Below are positions 11,415 to 22,021 of a DNA stretch of 64,000 bases, in pieces; positions within the stretch are counted from its first letter, which is position 1, and the number at the start of each line of letters is the position of its first letter. The stretch is from Isoetes taiwanensis. Taxonomy: Eukaryota > Streptophyta > Lycopodiopsida > Isoetales > Isoetaceae. Below the pieces are notes generated by a model. That model saw only the letters and a list, made by a program, of their open reading frames with translations, was not told the origin of the DNA and ran no database searches. The stretch covers positions 3,655,370 through 3,719,369 of the forward strand of contig JAJEKV010000051.1 of the NCBI GenBank assembly GCA_021234155.1, given 5' to 3'. Both the position numbers and the translations under genes were made by a program.

Positions 11415-13236
11415 CTAGACCAACCCAATTTTTGACTGGGCCGGGAGGATTAAGTGCGAAAAATTTCCTCTTGGGCTTGTTGATCCAGTGAGGTTGATTT
11501 CTTTGGAGCTGGTTGATAAGCGTGATTGCCGAGGCTCTTGGGGGCTTCTTGAGAGCTGGTGTGGGCCTTGTTTGCCATTAGCAAGCCCGAGTTGGTAAGC
11601 CGTGAGGCCGGACCGATGTGGTCTGATTTGTGCCCGGAAGGCGGACTGAACTTGTGGAAGTTGAGGGCACGCCGTGGTGGTATGACCCCATTCTTGGCGG
11701 TGATAGCACCGAGCTTTAGAAGGATCAAAAAGGGGGCGTTGGTTGGATCCCCGTGGTTGGTCACATTGGCGATAGAGTTCGTGGGCTGCTTTTTGAAGAG
11801 GTGGTGGCGATAGTGCGTTTGGGACTGAGGTGTGGTTTGTACTTGATAAACCATTTTGTTGCGTAAAGCGGTGTGGGATGAGTGCGAGTGCACTCTTAGG
11901 TGGCATGATTGCACATGTTGCATCGCTTGCAATGAGGCGGGCCATTGGTGGAGTTGCACTCATTGGCCAAATGGCCTTGATATTTGCAAATATGGCACCA
12001 GATGTGACTGCGCTGTGGATTAGCGTGTTGAGGCTGAACAGCCGTTTGTGGAACCATGACAGGTGGAATGAACGGGAGCTCTTGAAGAGCCACGCCTCGG
12101 GAGGAAACATTGACGGAGTGATTGACAAGGTCGATAGCCTGGTCCAAAGTTTTTGGACGCAGATATTCAGTCATGAGTCGAATAGCAGGAGGAAGTCCTT
12201 GGAGAAACCAGACCAAAATCTGGCTCTGTGTAGGGTACTCCTTGAGCTTACTGAGCAGAATGTGAAGTCGATCCGCAAAATCCCGGGCAGACTCCGTGGG
12301 CTCTTGTTGCAGTTCATTGAGTTGCTTTAGATGAAGTTGATCATCATCCGTGGTCCCGTAATGAGACAGAAAAGCAGTGCGCATTTCGGACCAGTCTTGT
12401 TTCCAATGGCTTTTGTTGGACATGAGCCATTGATGAGGAGAGCCACGCAGTGTGGTGGAAAAGATGTGAAATTTCAGTTGAGGTTGCGCGTGCCCATTTA
12501 GGACAGCTAGAGCCTCAAATTCTTCCATGTGGGCCTGAGCACTTTGGTCTAACGGTTTGCCTTTCGTGTTGCCAAAGGTGGGATAAGTCAGTTTCAGAGT
12601 CTGAAAGGTAGATGGGAAAGTGCTGGGCTGGACTGGAACAGGATAGTGAGAATATTGAGGTTGAGGTGGATTTGGCATTGTGCCTGACGGACCCTGATGA
12701 AGGGGTGACTGCGGTTGAGAAACTGAAGTAGCCGGAGCATTGGTTTTGAGATCTGTAAGGTTGTAAACAGGAAGAGCAGTGGGAAACGTAGGGAAAGGAT
12801 ATATGCCGGGCGGTATAAAGGAGACATGTGGATAGCCGGTACCCTGGGGGGAGAGGATGGTTCGCGAAGGAAGTGGCGATGGCACGAAGAATGATGGATG
12901 TAGGCATGTTGGGGTATGAAAGTATGGTTGAGAAGGTTGAGCCGGATAAGGCTCCCCGATAATGATGAGGGACTGAGGTTGTGAGCAATGTTTGCACGCT
13001 TTGGGGCGGGGGAACTGGGGACGAGGACTGGACACGAGGGGTGGGTGGCGCGGGTGAGCCCTAGACCGAAGATGGCCGCCCTCTATGTCATAAGCGAGAT
13101 CCATACATGTGTGAAACGGTTTCCCCGCCTGATGGCGCTCAAAGCGAGATGCCGTCACGAGAAAGGAGTTCTTCCGGGCGTGAAATTGCGGGACGGACAT
13201 GGCGACGAAAGAAAGTAGGAAAAAATCAGACCGCAT
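11415..13236 (-). pseudogene. Gag polyprotein with zinc knuckles, copy A
   Basis: A 446-codon minus-strand frame starts at 13236. Residues 1-210 are Pro/Ser/Thr-rich. Residues ~215-370 resemble a retrotransposon gag capsid (GKPLDQSAQAHMEEFEAL, SARDFADRLHILLSKLKEYP). Zinc knuckles follow: CHICKYQGHLANEC, then CKRCNMCNHAT interrupted by TAA where a CAA (Gln) would complete QEC. A third knuckle in a shifted frame (CYHRQEWGHTTTAC) has Arg in place of the second Cys. It would package element RNA in cytoplasmic particles. Homology stops near 11415. Confidence 0.85.
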
Positions 13237-13245
13237 CGGCGCCGG
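13227..13245 (-). promoter_or_regulatory. Possible primer-binding site, copy A
   Basis: Directly inside the 5' LTR the minus strand reads ccggcgccgatgcggtctga. GGCGCCG matches the start of the usual tRNA-Asp-type site (TGGCGCCG), but the rest is poor. It is called by position and partial match only. Confidence 0.3.
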
Positions 13246-13822
13246 TGTTTTGGGTGCAGGTTCGGGGAACTCACGGAAGACTGACCCTCTGTGAGGACCC
13301 GTGGATCTGGGGAGAGTCCGAGGGGGACTATGTCAGCGGATTTCTTTGAAAGAGAAAAAAAGAAGAGAAAGAACAAATGAAAGAAAGGTGATAAGCTTCC
13401 TTGATATCAATGATGAAAATACATGAGCTCTCGCAATAGAGAGAAAAGCGAAAGGAGACAAGACTCAAAACTCATCTAAAAACTTATGAGCTAACTCTAC
13501 TCATATATATAGTACAATGGCCTTGGGCCCAATATAGACACTCGACCGATCTGGGTGCCGACTCACGGAAGGAGGCCCTGATTGTGAGGAATGTTGGCGG
13601 TGCCTCTTGAAGTGCCTAGAATCACGCCACGCCGGCGCTGGCGTGACGGGCAAATCACTTATGCGGCGGCGCCTCTTGGCGAGGAGCCAAAGGCTTTGAT
13701 TGCGTGGCTGCTTAGTCTTACGTGGATGCTTGGATGTCGACCCGTGGTTGGCCCGAGGATCTTTGAGCTTGACACAGTGCGGCGTATGCATGAATAGTCT
13801 GTGCGGGAGGCACGGGACTAAC
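13246..13822 (-). repeat. 5' LTR of copy A
   Basis: It aligns over its length with 2781-3350. One terminal base of the expected ctaaca end is missing at 13822. The two LTRs share long identical blocks but differ by many one- and two-base gaps in GC-rich runs. Confidence 0.88.
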
Positions 13823-15253
13823 GATCTGGCGATGAGGCTCAAACCAAACTTGGCGCCCGGACTTCAATTCTTCCACGAGAATGCCCGGTGGACTTCCCGG
13901 CTCCCTCCTGCTATCATGATTATGTTGGTTGCTCGGCGCCACCTCTTCCTTTCAAAGTGGCACGCGGTGATGGACTGTGGATATCAGCGGCGGTCTTTGA
14001 TTTTTTCGGATTTGGCGAGAACTCTCCATTGAAGACAAAGGGTTGTGTTGTGCCCTTGTTGTCTTTGATCTCATACAACGTGCCGATCGGAGCTTTCTCA
14101 CTTTCGCGTGGTTCAGCCCATGGCTTATATTTTTCATGATTTCTATCGGGTGATACGGGGAAAATTTTGGCAATGGGGCCGCGCCGGTGTTCGGGGTGAC
14201 CCCAACTGCGCAATGGGTGCCGGGATAACAATCCATATCTTGCGGATCTGCTTTCGGACCAAAACTTTTCATCGGGGGTACATGCACGAGCTTGCCAATC
14301 ATTTATCACTCACGGCAAGCGGAAGCGGCTACAACAAATTAGGAAGTATCGGGACATCAGAAGATCTTCCCTATGCACAAGTCTATATGCGACACCTCGT
14401 TGGTTACAATCGATTCTGAGCTCTTTTGGATAGCAAAGGCGGTCCCCGCGGGATGGGATAGCCCTCTGTCAACTCTCGACTCTGCTTCTCTTTGGGATGG
14501 TGTCGGGCACTTGATCGGATCTTGTCGATCAATTCGGGGAGCGCTTTCGGCAACCCGCATACGGGCATGGTCCCTTCTCCCTATGCTTCCCACAGGTGTA
14601 CCTCCACGCCCCAGGTTCACGACCCGATTGGCGCCTTCCTTTTTGGACCAAGGTCATGGATGGTCATGCGGGTGGACACCACCTCGGATCTCGGCGGATC
14701 TCGGTGGGATCCACGTTTTGTTCGCCCGATCACATTGGGAAGAAGGTGCTACTTTGGACAACACCACCAATTGGATCTACATTGCTAATGGCGTGGTTGG
14801 CAACGGCCCGCGGATGCGCTTCATGGTCTCACCACCTTCTTGCGAGCGCCTCCACCTCACACGATCCTTACGTCCATCTTCAAGCGGGATTTTTGCGCTG
14901 CCCTCAAATGCATTTTGCTAAGCTCCTTAAAATCGGCGTCCCATTTTTCCTTTGCAATCCAAATGCGGCGTCGGTGCCTTTGGCCTTGGGACTGTCTCCT
15001 CATGGAGTGTCGATTACATTTCTTGAGGCGCCCACGGCGCACTTGAAGACATGGTGCGCTCTCGTTTTCTTATTGATGCTGATCACGCCCCTTGGCCAAA
15101 ACACACCTCAAGCTCTTCAAAGCACGCCAAGATCTCATCGGCCCGGTACCATAATGGTGCCGATCCTCACTCCGTGAGGATCACTTGGCCCGATGGCTTC
15201 CGCCCTCGAAGCGCTTCCTCCTTTTCTTCACTCGAGTGTCGTTTGGTGGGGAG
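13823..15253 (+). pseudogene. ORF3 C-terminal domain, copy B (disrupted)
   Basis: The blocks align with copy C 20020-21460: the YHDYVG/ARRHLFL region, VQPMAYIFHDFY (14105), LPYAQVYMRHLVGYNRF (14360), GWDSP, DWRLPFWTKVMDGHAG (near 14640), and SSLECRLVGSVSPVP at the LTR. Frames change several times. The function is unknown. As in copy C, the frame runs on into the LTR. Confidence 0.7.
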
Positions 15254-15831
15254 TGTTAGTCCCGTGCCTCTGATGCGGGACTATTCATGCATCGTCGGAC
15301 CAGGTCAAGCTCAAAGATCCTCGGTCAACCACGGGTGGACATCCAAGCCTCCACGAAGACTAGCGGCGGGCCACCTTGATCAAAGCCTTTGGCTGTCAAG
15401 AGCGCCCTTCGGACAAGTGGCGGCCCGTCACCGCCCAGCGTCGGCGTCAGCGTGATTCTAGGCACTTCAAGAGGCACCGCCAACATTCACCCAAATCGGG
15501 CCTCCTTCCGAGTCGGCAGAGATCGGTCAGAGTGTCTATATTGGGCCCAAGGCCATTGTACTATATATATGAGTAGAGTTAGCTCATAAGTTTTTAGATG
15601 AGTTTTGAGTCTTGTCTCTTTTCAGTTTTCTCTCTATTGTGAGAGCTCATGTATTTTCATCATTGATATCAAGGAAGCTTATCATCTTTCTCTCATTTGT
15701 TCTGTTCTCTTCTTTTCCTTCTCTTTCAGCAAATCCCGCGTGACATAGTCCCCCGGACTCTCCTGTTAGATCCACGGGTCCTCACAGAGGGCTGTCTTCC
15801 AGGAGTTCCCGAACCCAGACCCCAAACAACA
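15254..15831 (+). repeat. 3' LTR of copy B
   Basis: It starts TGTTAGTCCCG after a short purine run (ggtggggag) and ends cccaaacaaca. It matches the other three LTRs of the family. Downstream sequence is the RNase H of copy C with no polypurine tract or primer site between, so copy B was inserted there. Confidence 0.88.
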
Positions 15832-15849
15832 AACCCGCCGGATATGTGA

Positions 15850-16140
15850 GAAAACTCAATCTGGCTGGCGCAACTTCTACGCCGCGGGCGAGAGGCCTTG
15901 GGTTTAATTTTCTGTGTCCAACGCTTCCGTCACTATCTCTTAGGCAGTCAGATCAAGTTCTTTGTTGACCACCAAGCACTCCTTTACTTGATCAACAAAT
16001 CCACGCCCACGGGCCGAATTGCTCGTTGGGTCCTTCTTCTGCAAGAATTCTCGTCTTTTGAAATTGTTCATAAGGCAGGAAAATCTCATGTAAATGGGAT
16101 TATCTTTCACGCATTCACGGATGATCCCTCCCGCGGGAGT
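15850..16140 (+). pseudogene. RNase H fragment, copy C
   Basis: The readable part is GLIFCVQRFRHYLLG, then FFVDHQALLYLINKSTPTGR with the catalytic-type Asp, then LLQEFSSFEIVHKAGKSHVNG. The N-terminal third is out of frame, and the part upstream is outside the window because copy B is inserted here. The final HVNGIIFHAFTD replaces the usual HVNADxLSR, so the last catalytic Asp region is altered. Confidence 0.75.
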
Positions 16141-17528
16141 TTCGGATGCATTCCCGGACGCTCAACTCTTTACGGTCACGACCCCGCCCCATTGGTTTCA
16201 TAACTTTTCAGCAATATCTTCTTCGGTGCTCTTCCTCCCGCCCGTCGGCGCTCTCCGGACAAGCTTCGTTCCGTCAACGTCGGTTTTCAGAGAGGTCCGT
16301 GACTATACCATGGTTGCAGGCCATTTGTACAAACGCGGCAAAGACATGGTCCTCCGTCGTTGTGTCCTCCCTCACGAGGTGCCCGATATTGTTCGACAAG
16401 CCCACGATGGGCTTGGTGGTGGTCATTTTAGTGGTGACGCCCACGCCACGCAAAATTCTTACGCCGCGATACCCGGCCCACACTCTTCAAAGATGCCCAC
16501 GCTTATGCTCGCGCGCGTGTGGACGCCCTGGCGGTGTGTGGGAAAGCCCACGCCTGCGCGTGACGCCTTAGCGCCCTTGACGCCGGTCGCCACGCCACAT
16601 CCCTTCAGCAAATGGGGTATGGATTTTGTAGGGCCCATAGACCCACCCGTGGCGCACCGTGCCGCTATATTCGGTCATCGCGGATTATGCTACCAAATGG
16701 GAAGGAAGCTTGTGCACTTCCGGACAACACCGCTGCCAAAGACGACCAAAGGTTCTCTACACGCACATCATCACGCGTTTTGGTTGTCCCACGGAACTTG
16801 TTAGTGATCGTGGCGTGCACTTTGTCAATCATACTATCAAGGAGCTGACGGATTATCTTTACATCCAGCACCGGAAGAGTACACCTTACTATCCTCAAGG
16901 CAATGGCTTGGCTGAAAGTACCAACAAAACACTCATCACCGTTCTCAAGAAAATTTGGGACGTTTCGCGAACAGATTGGCAGGACAAGTTGCCTACTGTT
17001 CTTTGGGCTTACAACACCAGTTTCAAAATAGCTACTGGCCACACTCCTTTCAAACTGGTTTATGGTCAGGAAGCTCTCATGCCCTTTGAATACATTCTTC
17101 CAACTCTCCGTTTTCAACTCGCTACAGCCCATAATCCTCCTGCTGCACTCAAGGAACGGGTTTATCAATTGGAACAGTTGGATGAACTTAGGCGCGATGC
17201 TTACTTTCGTGTTCTTCATGGACAACAATTGCAAAAATCTTTGCATGACAAACGTCTTAAGACAAAAACATTCAAAGAAGGTGATTTGGTTCTTCTTTAT
17301 GATTCACGTTACAAAACTTTTCCGGGCAAGTTAAAGTTTAGATGGCTTGGTCCTTATCAAATTGTTCAAGTGGTGCAACCCAGTGTTTTCAAGCTGGCCG
17401 AACTAGATGGCACTCCATTACCTACACTGGTTAATGGCTTTCGCCGCCTCAAACAATTTCATGCAACAAATACAGACAGTCATACACCAGATGCAGCACA
17501 AGAAATTGAATCCCCAGATAGTGACTAA
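16141..17528 (+). pseudogene. Integrase, copy C (N-terminal part shifted, core open)
   Basis: The zinc domain and first Asp (KWGMDFVGPIDPP, near 16610-16645) are split over frames in a CpG-dense stretch. From 16659 to the stop at 17528 a 289-codon frame is fully open: DRGVHFVNHTIKELTDYLYI with the second Asp, TPYYPQGNGLAESTNKTL with the catalytic Glu, FKLVYGQEALMPFEYIL, and the GKLKFRWLGPYQIVQVV core of the DNA-binding C-terminal domain. It ends in an acidic tail and has no chromodomain, so the family is a non-chromovirus Ty3/gypsy lineage. Confidence 0.85.
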
Positions 17529-18451
17529 CAATGCATATTTATATTATAGAGGCAAATTTTTACAAAATGAGGACGGAGCCCATCTATTTCCGCTATGAGC
17601 AGAGCTCTATGGGCAGTGCCCTATTTACAAATTCCTACAAAGAAAAACCCTCTACTCCGGGTTGGGAGCAGAGGTGATGCGCAGGATGTGGTAATAGTTC
17701 TGCTCCAGATCCCAGCGCAGATGAATCACCACCTCCATTCCATTGGTGTGCGGATCGGGATGCTCAGCCATCCCTGCACACCACCCGTCCATGGGAATGC
17801 CACGGTTGTGGCACCTCCACAGGTCCAAGCAGTCCATCTTGCATGTTATCTACTCCAGGCAGTTCGAAGGCATGGTGCACTTGTCGTGCAGTCCAACAGC
17901 AGACATACTGAGCGCCATCGGGTGTCTAAGCTTCAACCACTGTTTCTCTTATATAGCCCAAACCGAGGAACTCCCTGTCGACGTGGACCAATCAGAAAAG
18001 TTGCCAACGTGTTAGCAATGCAAGGCTCTTTCTAATTCCAGAATCTTTTCTCCCGCCGCATATCTAGCCAAGGTACCTTCTGACACCTTTGTTTTAATGA
18101 TATCCCACTTTGAGTTGCCAGCATTAAATGACATTCCTTCTTTTCACGCCCGTCGAACATTAATGAGCGTCCTTTCGCCAGCTGTCACATCCGATCATTC
18201 CCTCACGTCTCATCGTCACCGTTCACTGCATCTCCCTTTACCGTTTGGGGACTTAGCCAAAATTTTGCCCCTCAATCGCCTCCTTCGCATCTGTCGCCAC
18301 CTGGCATCATCAACGGTTGCAGGTTCATCCTCCTCATGCCCCTTCGCCAACATTTGTGCACCTTAAAACCTTTTCGCCTCTCTGCGTTTTCGTCTTCCGC
18401 TCTCCGCCTTCGCCACACAGTTCTTCCTGCTCCTTTCCGACGCTCTTTGTC
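17529..18451 (+). other. Non-coding spacer between integrase and ORF3, copy C
   Basis: It is equivalent to the spacers in copies A and B and has no supported gene. It contains a TATA-like box and may hold a promoter or splice acceptor for ORF3. Confidence 0.6.
17946..17956 (+). promoter_or_regulatory. TATA-like box upstream of ORF3, copy C
   Basis: The word tcttatatagc lies 496 bp before the ORF3 ATG, at the same offset as in copies A and B. Confidence 0.4.
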
Positions 18452-21400
18452 ATGGCTCCTGCACCAAAATTTTCTACACTTCAAGCTTCTGCTCCACGGG
18501 ATCCGGCTGCTTTTGAGTCTGTGAGTTTCTCGACTCCCACCTTTCGCGAGGCCGTTGTTGGTCCGAGCCGAGAAGTGGCAGAACGCTAGGCGCTTTACGA
18601 ATTTTCACAGTTGGAACTCCCGGCCCCAAATCCGGCACAATTGAAGCAGTTTGTTGCTCATATCGTCAACAGTCCAGAAGGATACGCTACTGTGGTCGAT
18701 GGCACCACCATTTTGCTTACACAGCCCCTGATTTCTGAGGTATTCCATATTCCTTTGCAACCACCTTCTTTATCTTGGGCTACCTTACAGGACATAGATG
18801 TCACTAAGTTCGGCGCTCCTGCTTATCAAGCCAACATGCATCGCCTCACCAATATAGCAAAGAGCCACGACACTTTTGTCAAGTTTCTGTGGCGCAAATT
18901 GCTTGGGTATTCTATCAAGAACACCCATATCAATAAGCCGTTCTATAATGTTGTGATCACTGCCATCCGCTCCAATCACCATATTGATTGGCCTCAGATG
19001 TTGTTCTACCGCCTCCTTCAGGAAGTGGATCGCATTAGGGCTGCCCCCTCTTCCGTCTTTGAAGCCTCCGTGGGTGGCCATCTTCAAGCCATCATCTGTA
19101 AATACCTTCCTATTCCTGGGTCCCCGACCGCATCTCGTACCACCACTCATTAATCCTTTCATTCCCTCCCTCCCAATCAACAGGCTGGAGCTTCACGCCC
19201 TTCTTCATCTGGTCATGTTCAACACAATACCACGCATGTCACCGTCTCCTCTTCCTCCACAGAAACCATGCCCTCCACTTCCCGTCATGTCTCTCAAACA
19301 TCTCAGACAAGGCAGCAACAAGGCCCTGCACCTCCACATCCTCGCCAGCTTCTGTATCAATACCAGCAGGATGTTCAAGCCACCGCCCTAAAGTTACAAG
19401 AATCCCAGGACGCTCTCATGAATGGTGTTCAAGCATCCCTGGAGGCCTCGGATGCCGTTCACAGCGACCTTCAAGCTGCCAACGCACAAGTTCAAACTCT
19501 GGAGGACAAACTTCAAGAAAAGCACGAGGCTATGTTAGCGGCCCGTGAGGCTCTCAAGGCTGCCCAAGATCAGAACAGCCTGCTTGCTGACCAACAGGCT
19601 CAGTTGCAATCCACAATTCAGGAATTGCTGGATCACGTCAAAACCAAGGATACCCTCTTGGGAGACAAGGAAAAAGACCTTGGCAAACTCAACACCTTGT
19701 ATACTGAGCTTTCTCAGAGTTACCGCCAATAAGTTCAAGCCCTCACAGAGCGTGATACTCGAATCACCTCTTTAGAAGCTCAGCTGTCCACGCTGACCTC
19801 TCAGCTCACGCCTCTCCAAGGTCAGCTTACGAAGGCTCAGAAACAGAAAATTGTTGATGACGCCAAGATTGCCACGCTGCGCCTCAACACTCCTGGGCAA
19901 TCCTCTTCACATGGCCCGCTCTCTCATAAACGGGTCTGGGATCAGTCACGCCTGCTATTAGAAAAGGAAAACCGGATCCGTGACCTCGAGCACCAGCTAC
20001 AGCAAGCTGTTCAGTCTGCTGATGAGGCTCAAACCAAACAAGAAGGCTACATTACCATCGCCATCAACATGCCAGTTGACTTTGCTATTCCTTCCAGTTA
20101 TCTCGATTATGTGGTTGCCCGCCGTCACCTCTTTCTTCTGAAGTGGTATGCGGCAGATGGTCCAGTTGATGTCCACCTGCGCACTCAGGATTTTCTTTGG
20201 ATCTGGCCAGACCTCTCCGTTGAAGACAAAGGTTTACTCTCTGCCCTTTTAGTCTTCGACCTCATTCACTGTGAAGATCCGGATTTGATCACCTTCCGAG
20301 TTGTTCAGCCGATGGCGTATATTTTCCATGACTTCTATCTGGCTGATACACAGGACAAATTTCGTGACGGGCCACATCAGAACTTTCAGGGTGACTCACA
20401 GGTTCAATGGTAGACAACAACCCCTATCTGTCAGATCATGATCACACTCACGCTCTTCATCAGGAGTACATGCCCGAGCTTGCTCATCATTTACCTCTAT
20501 GGCAAGCCGAAACGCTGGCACAGGTACGGAAGAATCTTGGGCATCCTGAGGATCTTCCATTTGCCCAAGTCTATATGCAGCACTTGGCAGGCTATAATCA
20601 ACTGCGTGCTCTTCTGGATAGCAAGACAGTCCCCACGGGTTGGGATAGCCCTCCTGTATACTCTCAGCTCCCTGCTTCTGCTTGGGACCGGTGGTGCAAA
20701 GCTCTTGATCCCGACCTTGTCAGTGAATTCAGGGAGCAAGCTCAGCAGCCCACACCCACGGGTGCGGCCCCCTCTCCATATGCCTCACTGGGAGTCCCTC
20801 CACGCCTACGGTTCCTCACCTCAGATTGGCGTCTCCCCTTTTGGATGAAGGTCTTGGATGCCCACGCTGGGTGGACCCCGCCTCAGATCTCGACGGATCC
20901 CCGGTGGGATCCCCGTTTTGTCAGACGTTCCAATTGGGAGGATGGTGCCACCTTAGACGACACTTCAAATTGGATCTATATTGCAAATGAGCGTGGTTGG
21001 CAAACACCCGCTGATGCTGTTCATGGCCTTGATACCTTCTTGCAGAATGCCGCCACCTCACCAGACCCTTCAGTTCACCATCAAGCTGGTTTCTGTGCTG
21101 CTCTCAAGTGCATCCTGGTCAGCTCCTTAAATCGGCAGCGTCCCATTTTTTATTGCAACCCAAATGCCAGCGTCAGTGCTTTTGGTCTCCAGACCTGCCT
21201 TCTCATGGAGTGCCAGTTCGTTCCTTCGGAAGCACATGCTGCCTTGGAAGATATGGTGCGAACCCATTTTCTCATTGATGTTGATCCTGCCCTTGGGCTC
21301 AACACTCCTGCCGCTCTTCAAACACGCCAGGACCTCATTGGCCATTACCATAATGGTGCACGCCCTCATTCACGTGAGGATCACTTTCAGACTGATGGGT

Positions 21401-21624
21401 TCCCGCCATCGGAAACACTTCCTCCATTTCTTCACTCTGAGTGTCGTTTGGTGGGGGGGAGTGTTAGTCCTGTGCCTCCTGGTACAAGACTATTCATGCA
21501 TACGACGGACCAAGTCAAGTCCAAGGATCCACAGCCAGGCACGGGTCAGTCGTCAAAGGCCCAGCAAAAGACCAAGCAAAAGACCACGCAGTCAAAGCCC
21601 AAGAGGCAGCGCTCAGATAAGTGA
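18452..21624 (+). pseudogene. ORF3, large extra protein of the gypsy family, copy C
   Basis: Start ATG at 18452 (MAPAPKFSTLQASAPRDPAA). About 1050 codons run to 21624, broken by TAG at 18587, TAA at 19151, TAA at 19730 (between RQ and VQAL) and a small shift near 20405. Part 1 (18600-19150) is a globular segment with LELPAPNPAQLKQFV and NTHINKPFYN. Part 2 (19290-19990) is a long coiled coil rich in Gln, Ala, Leu and Lys. Part 3 (20069-21460) is Trp- and Pro-rich (DWRLPFWMKVLDAHAGW, WDPRFVRRSNWEDGA). A Lys/Gln/Arg tail (KTKQKTTQSKPKRQRSDK) is encoded inside the 3' LTR. There is no clear signal peptide or envelope-type membrane anchor. Position suggests the env-like or additional-ORF slot, but I do not recognise the protein. 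Confidence 0.75.
21450..21461 (+). promoter_or_regulatory. Polypurine tract, copy C
   Basis: The run ggtgggggggag ends immediately before the LTR start TGTTAG, the standard place for plus-strand priming. It also codes Gly-Gly within ORF3. Confidence 0.75.
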
Positions 21625-22021
21625 TGGCCCGTCACTGCCCGCGTCAGCGTGATTCCAGGCACTTCAAGAGGCACCGCTAGCGTTCCTGCAAATCAGGAGT
21701 CAGCACCGAAATCAGTCAGAGTGTCTATATTGGGCCAAAGGCTATATATGAGTAGAGCTAGCGCTCTAGTTTTTAGATGAGTTTTGAGTCTTGTCTCACA
21801 TTGGTTTTCTCTCGATTGCGAGAGCTCATGTATCTTCATTGACATCAAGGAAGTTATTCTCATTATTGTGATCTCAGTGTTCTCTTTTTGTCCCGTTCTC
21901 TTTTCCTTGTTCTTTTCTTGCAAATCCCGCGTGACACAGCTACCGGATCCTCCTGTTTGATCCACGGGTCCTCACAGAGGGCTGTCTTGCAGGAGTTCCC
22001 GAACCCAGACCCCAAACAGCA
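21462..22021 (+). repeat. 3' LTR of copy C
   Basis: 560 bp, starting TGTTAGTCCTG and ending cccaaacagca. The inner block tgggccaaaggctatatatgag holds the TATA-like tatatatgag. The distal block cacgggtcctcacagaggg is shared with the other LTRs. The neighbouring five bases ggtac are the expected target duplication; the partner lies outside the window. Confidence 0.88.

Larger units (their letters stand above)
2781..13822 (-). mobile_element. Complete Ty3/gypsy element, copy A
   Basis: Two minus-oriented LTRs (2781-3350 and 13246-13822) bound about 11 kb of internal sequence. Read on the minus strand it has gag with zinc knuckles, protease, RT, RNase H, integrase, a spacer and ORF3. It is the innermost, and so youngest, of three nested copies of the same family. 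No chromodomain is visible at the integrase end. Every coding frame is broken, so it cannot act by itself as the sequence is written. Confidence 0.9.
13823..15831 (+). mobile_element. Ty3/gypsy copy B, right part (end of ORF3 and 3' LTR)
   Basis: This is the continuation of the element that starts before position 1. The ORF3 homology interrupted at 2780 resumes here with gatgaggctcaaaccaaac, which in copy C (20021-20039) directly follows the segment seen at 2765-2780. It ends with a plus-oriented LTR. Confidence 0.88.
15832..22021 (+). mobile_element. Ty3/gypsy copy C, 3' half
   Basis: It starts inside RNase H and continues through integrase, spacer, ORF3, polypurine tract and 3' LTR. Its 5' half must lie left of the window, beyond copy B. 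It is the best preserved copy for integrase and ORF3. It interrupts a LINE at 22022. Confidence 0.88.

Noticed and set aside
20407-21624. A 405-codon frame as a stand-alone host gene
   Set aside because: The same sequence follows integrase and precedes an LTR in three copies, so it is the end of ORF3, not a host gene.
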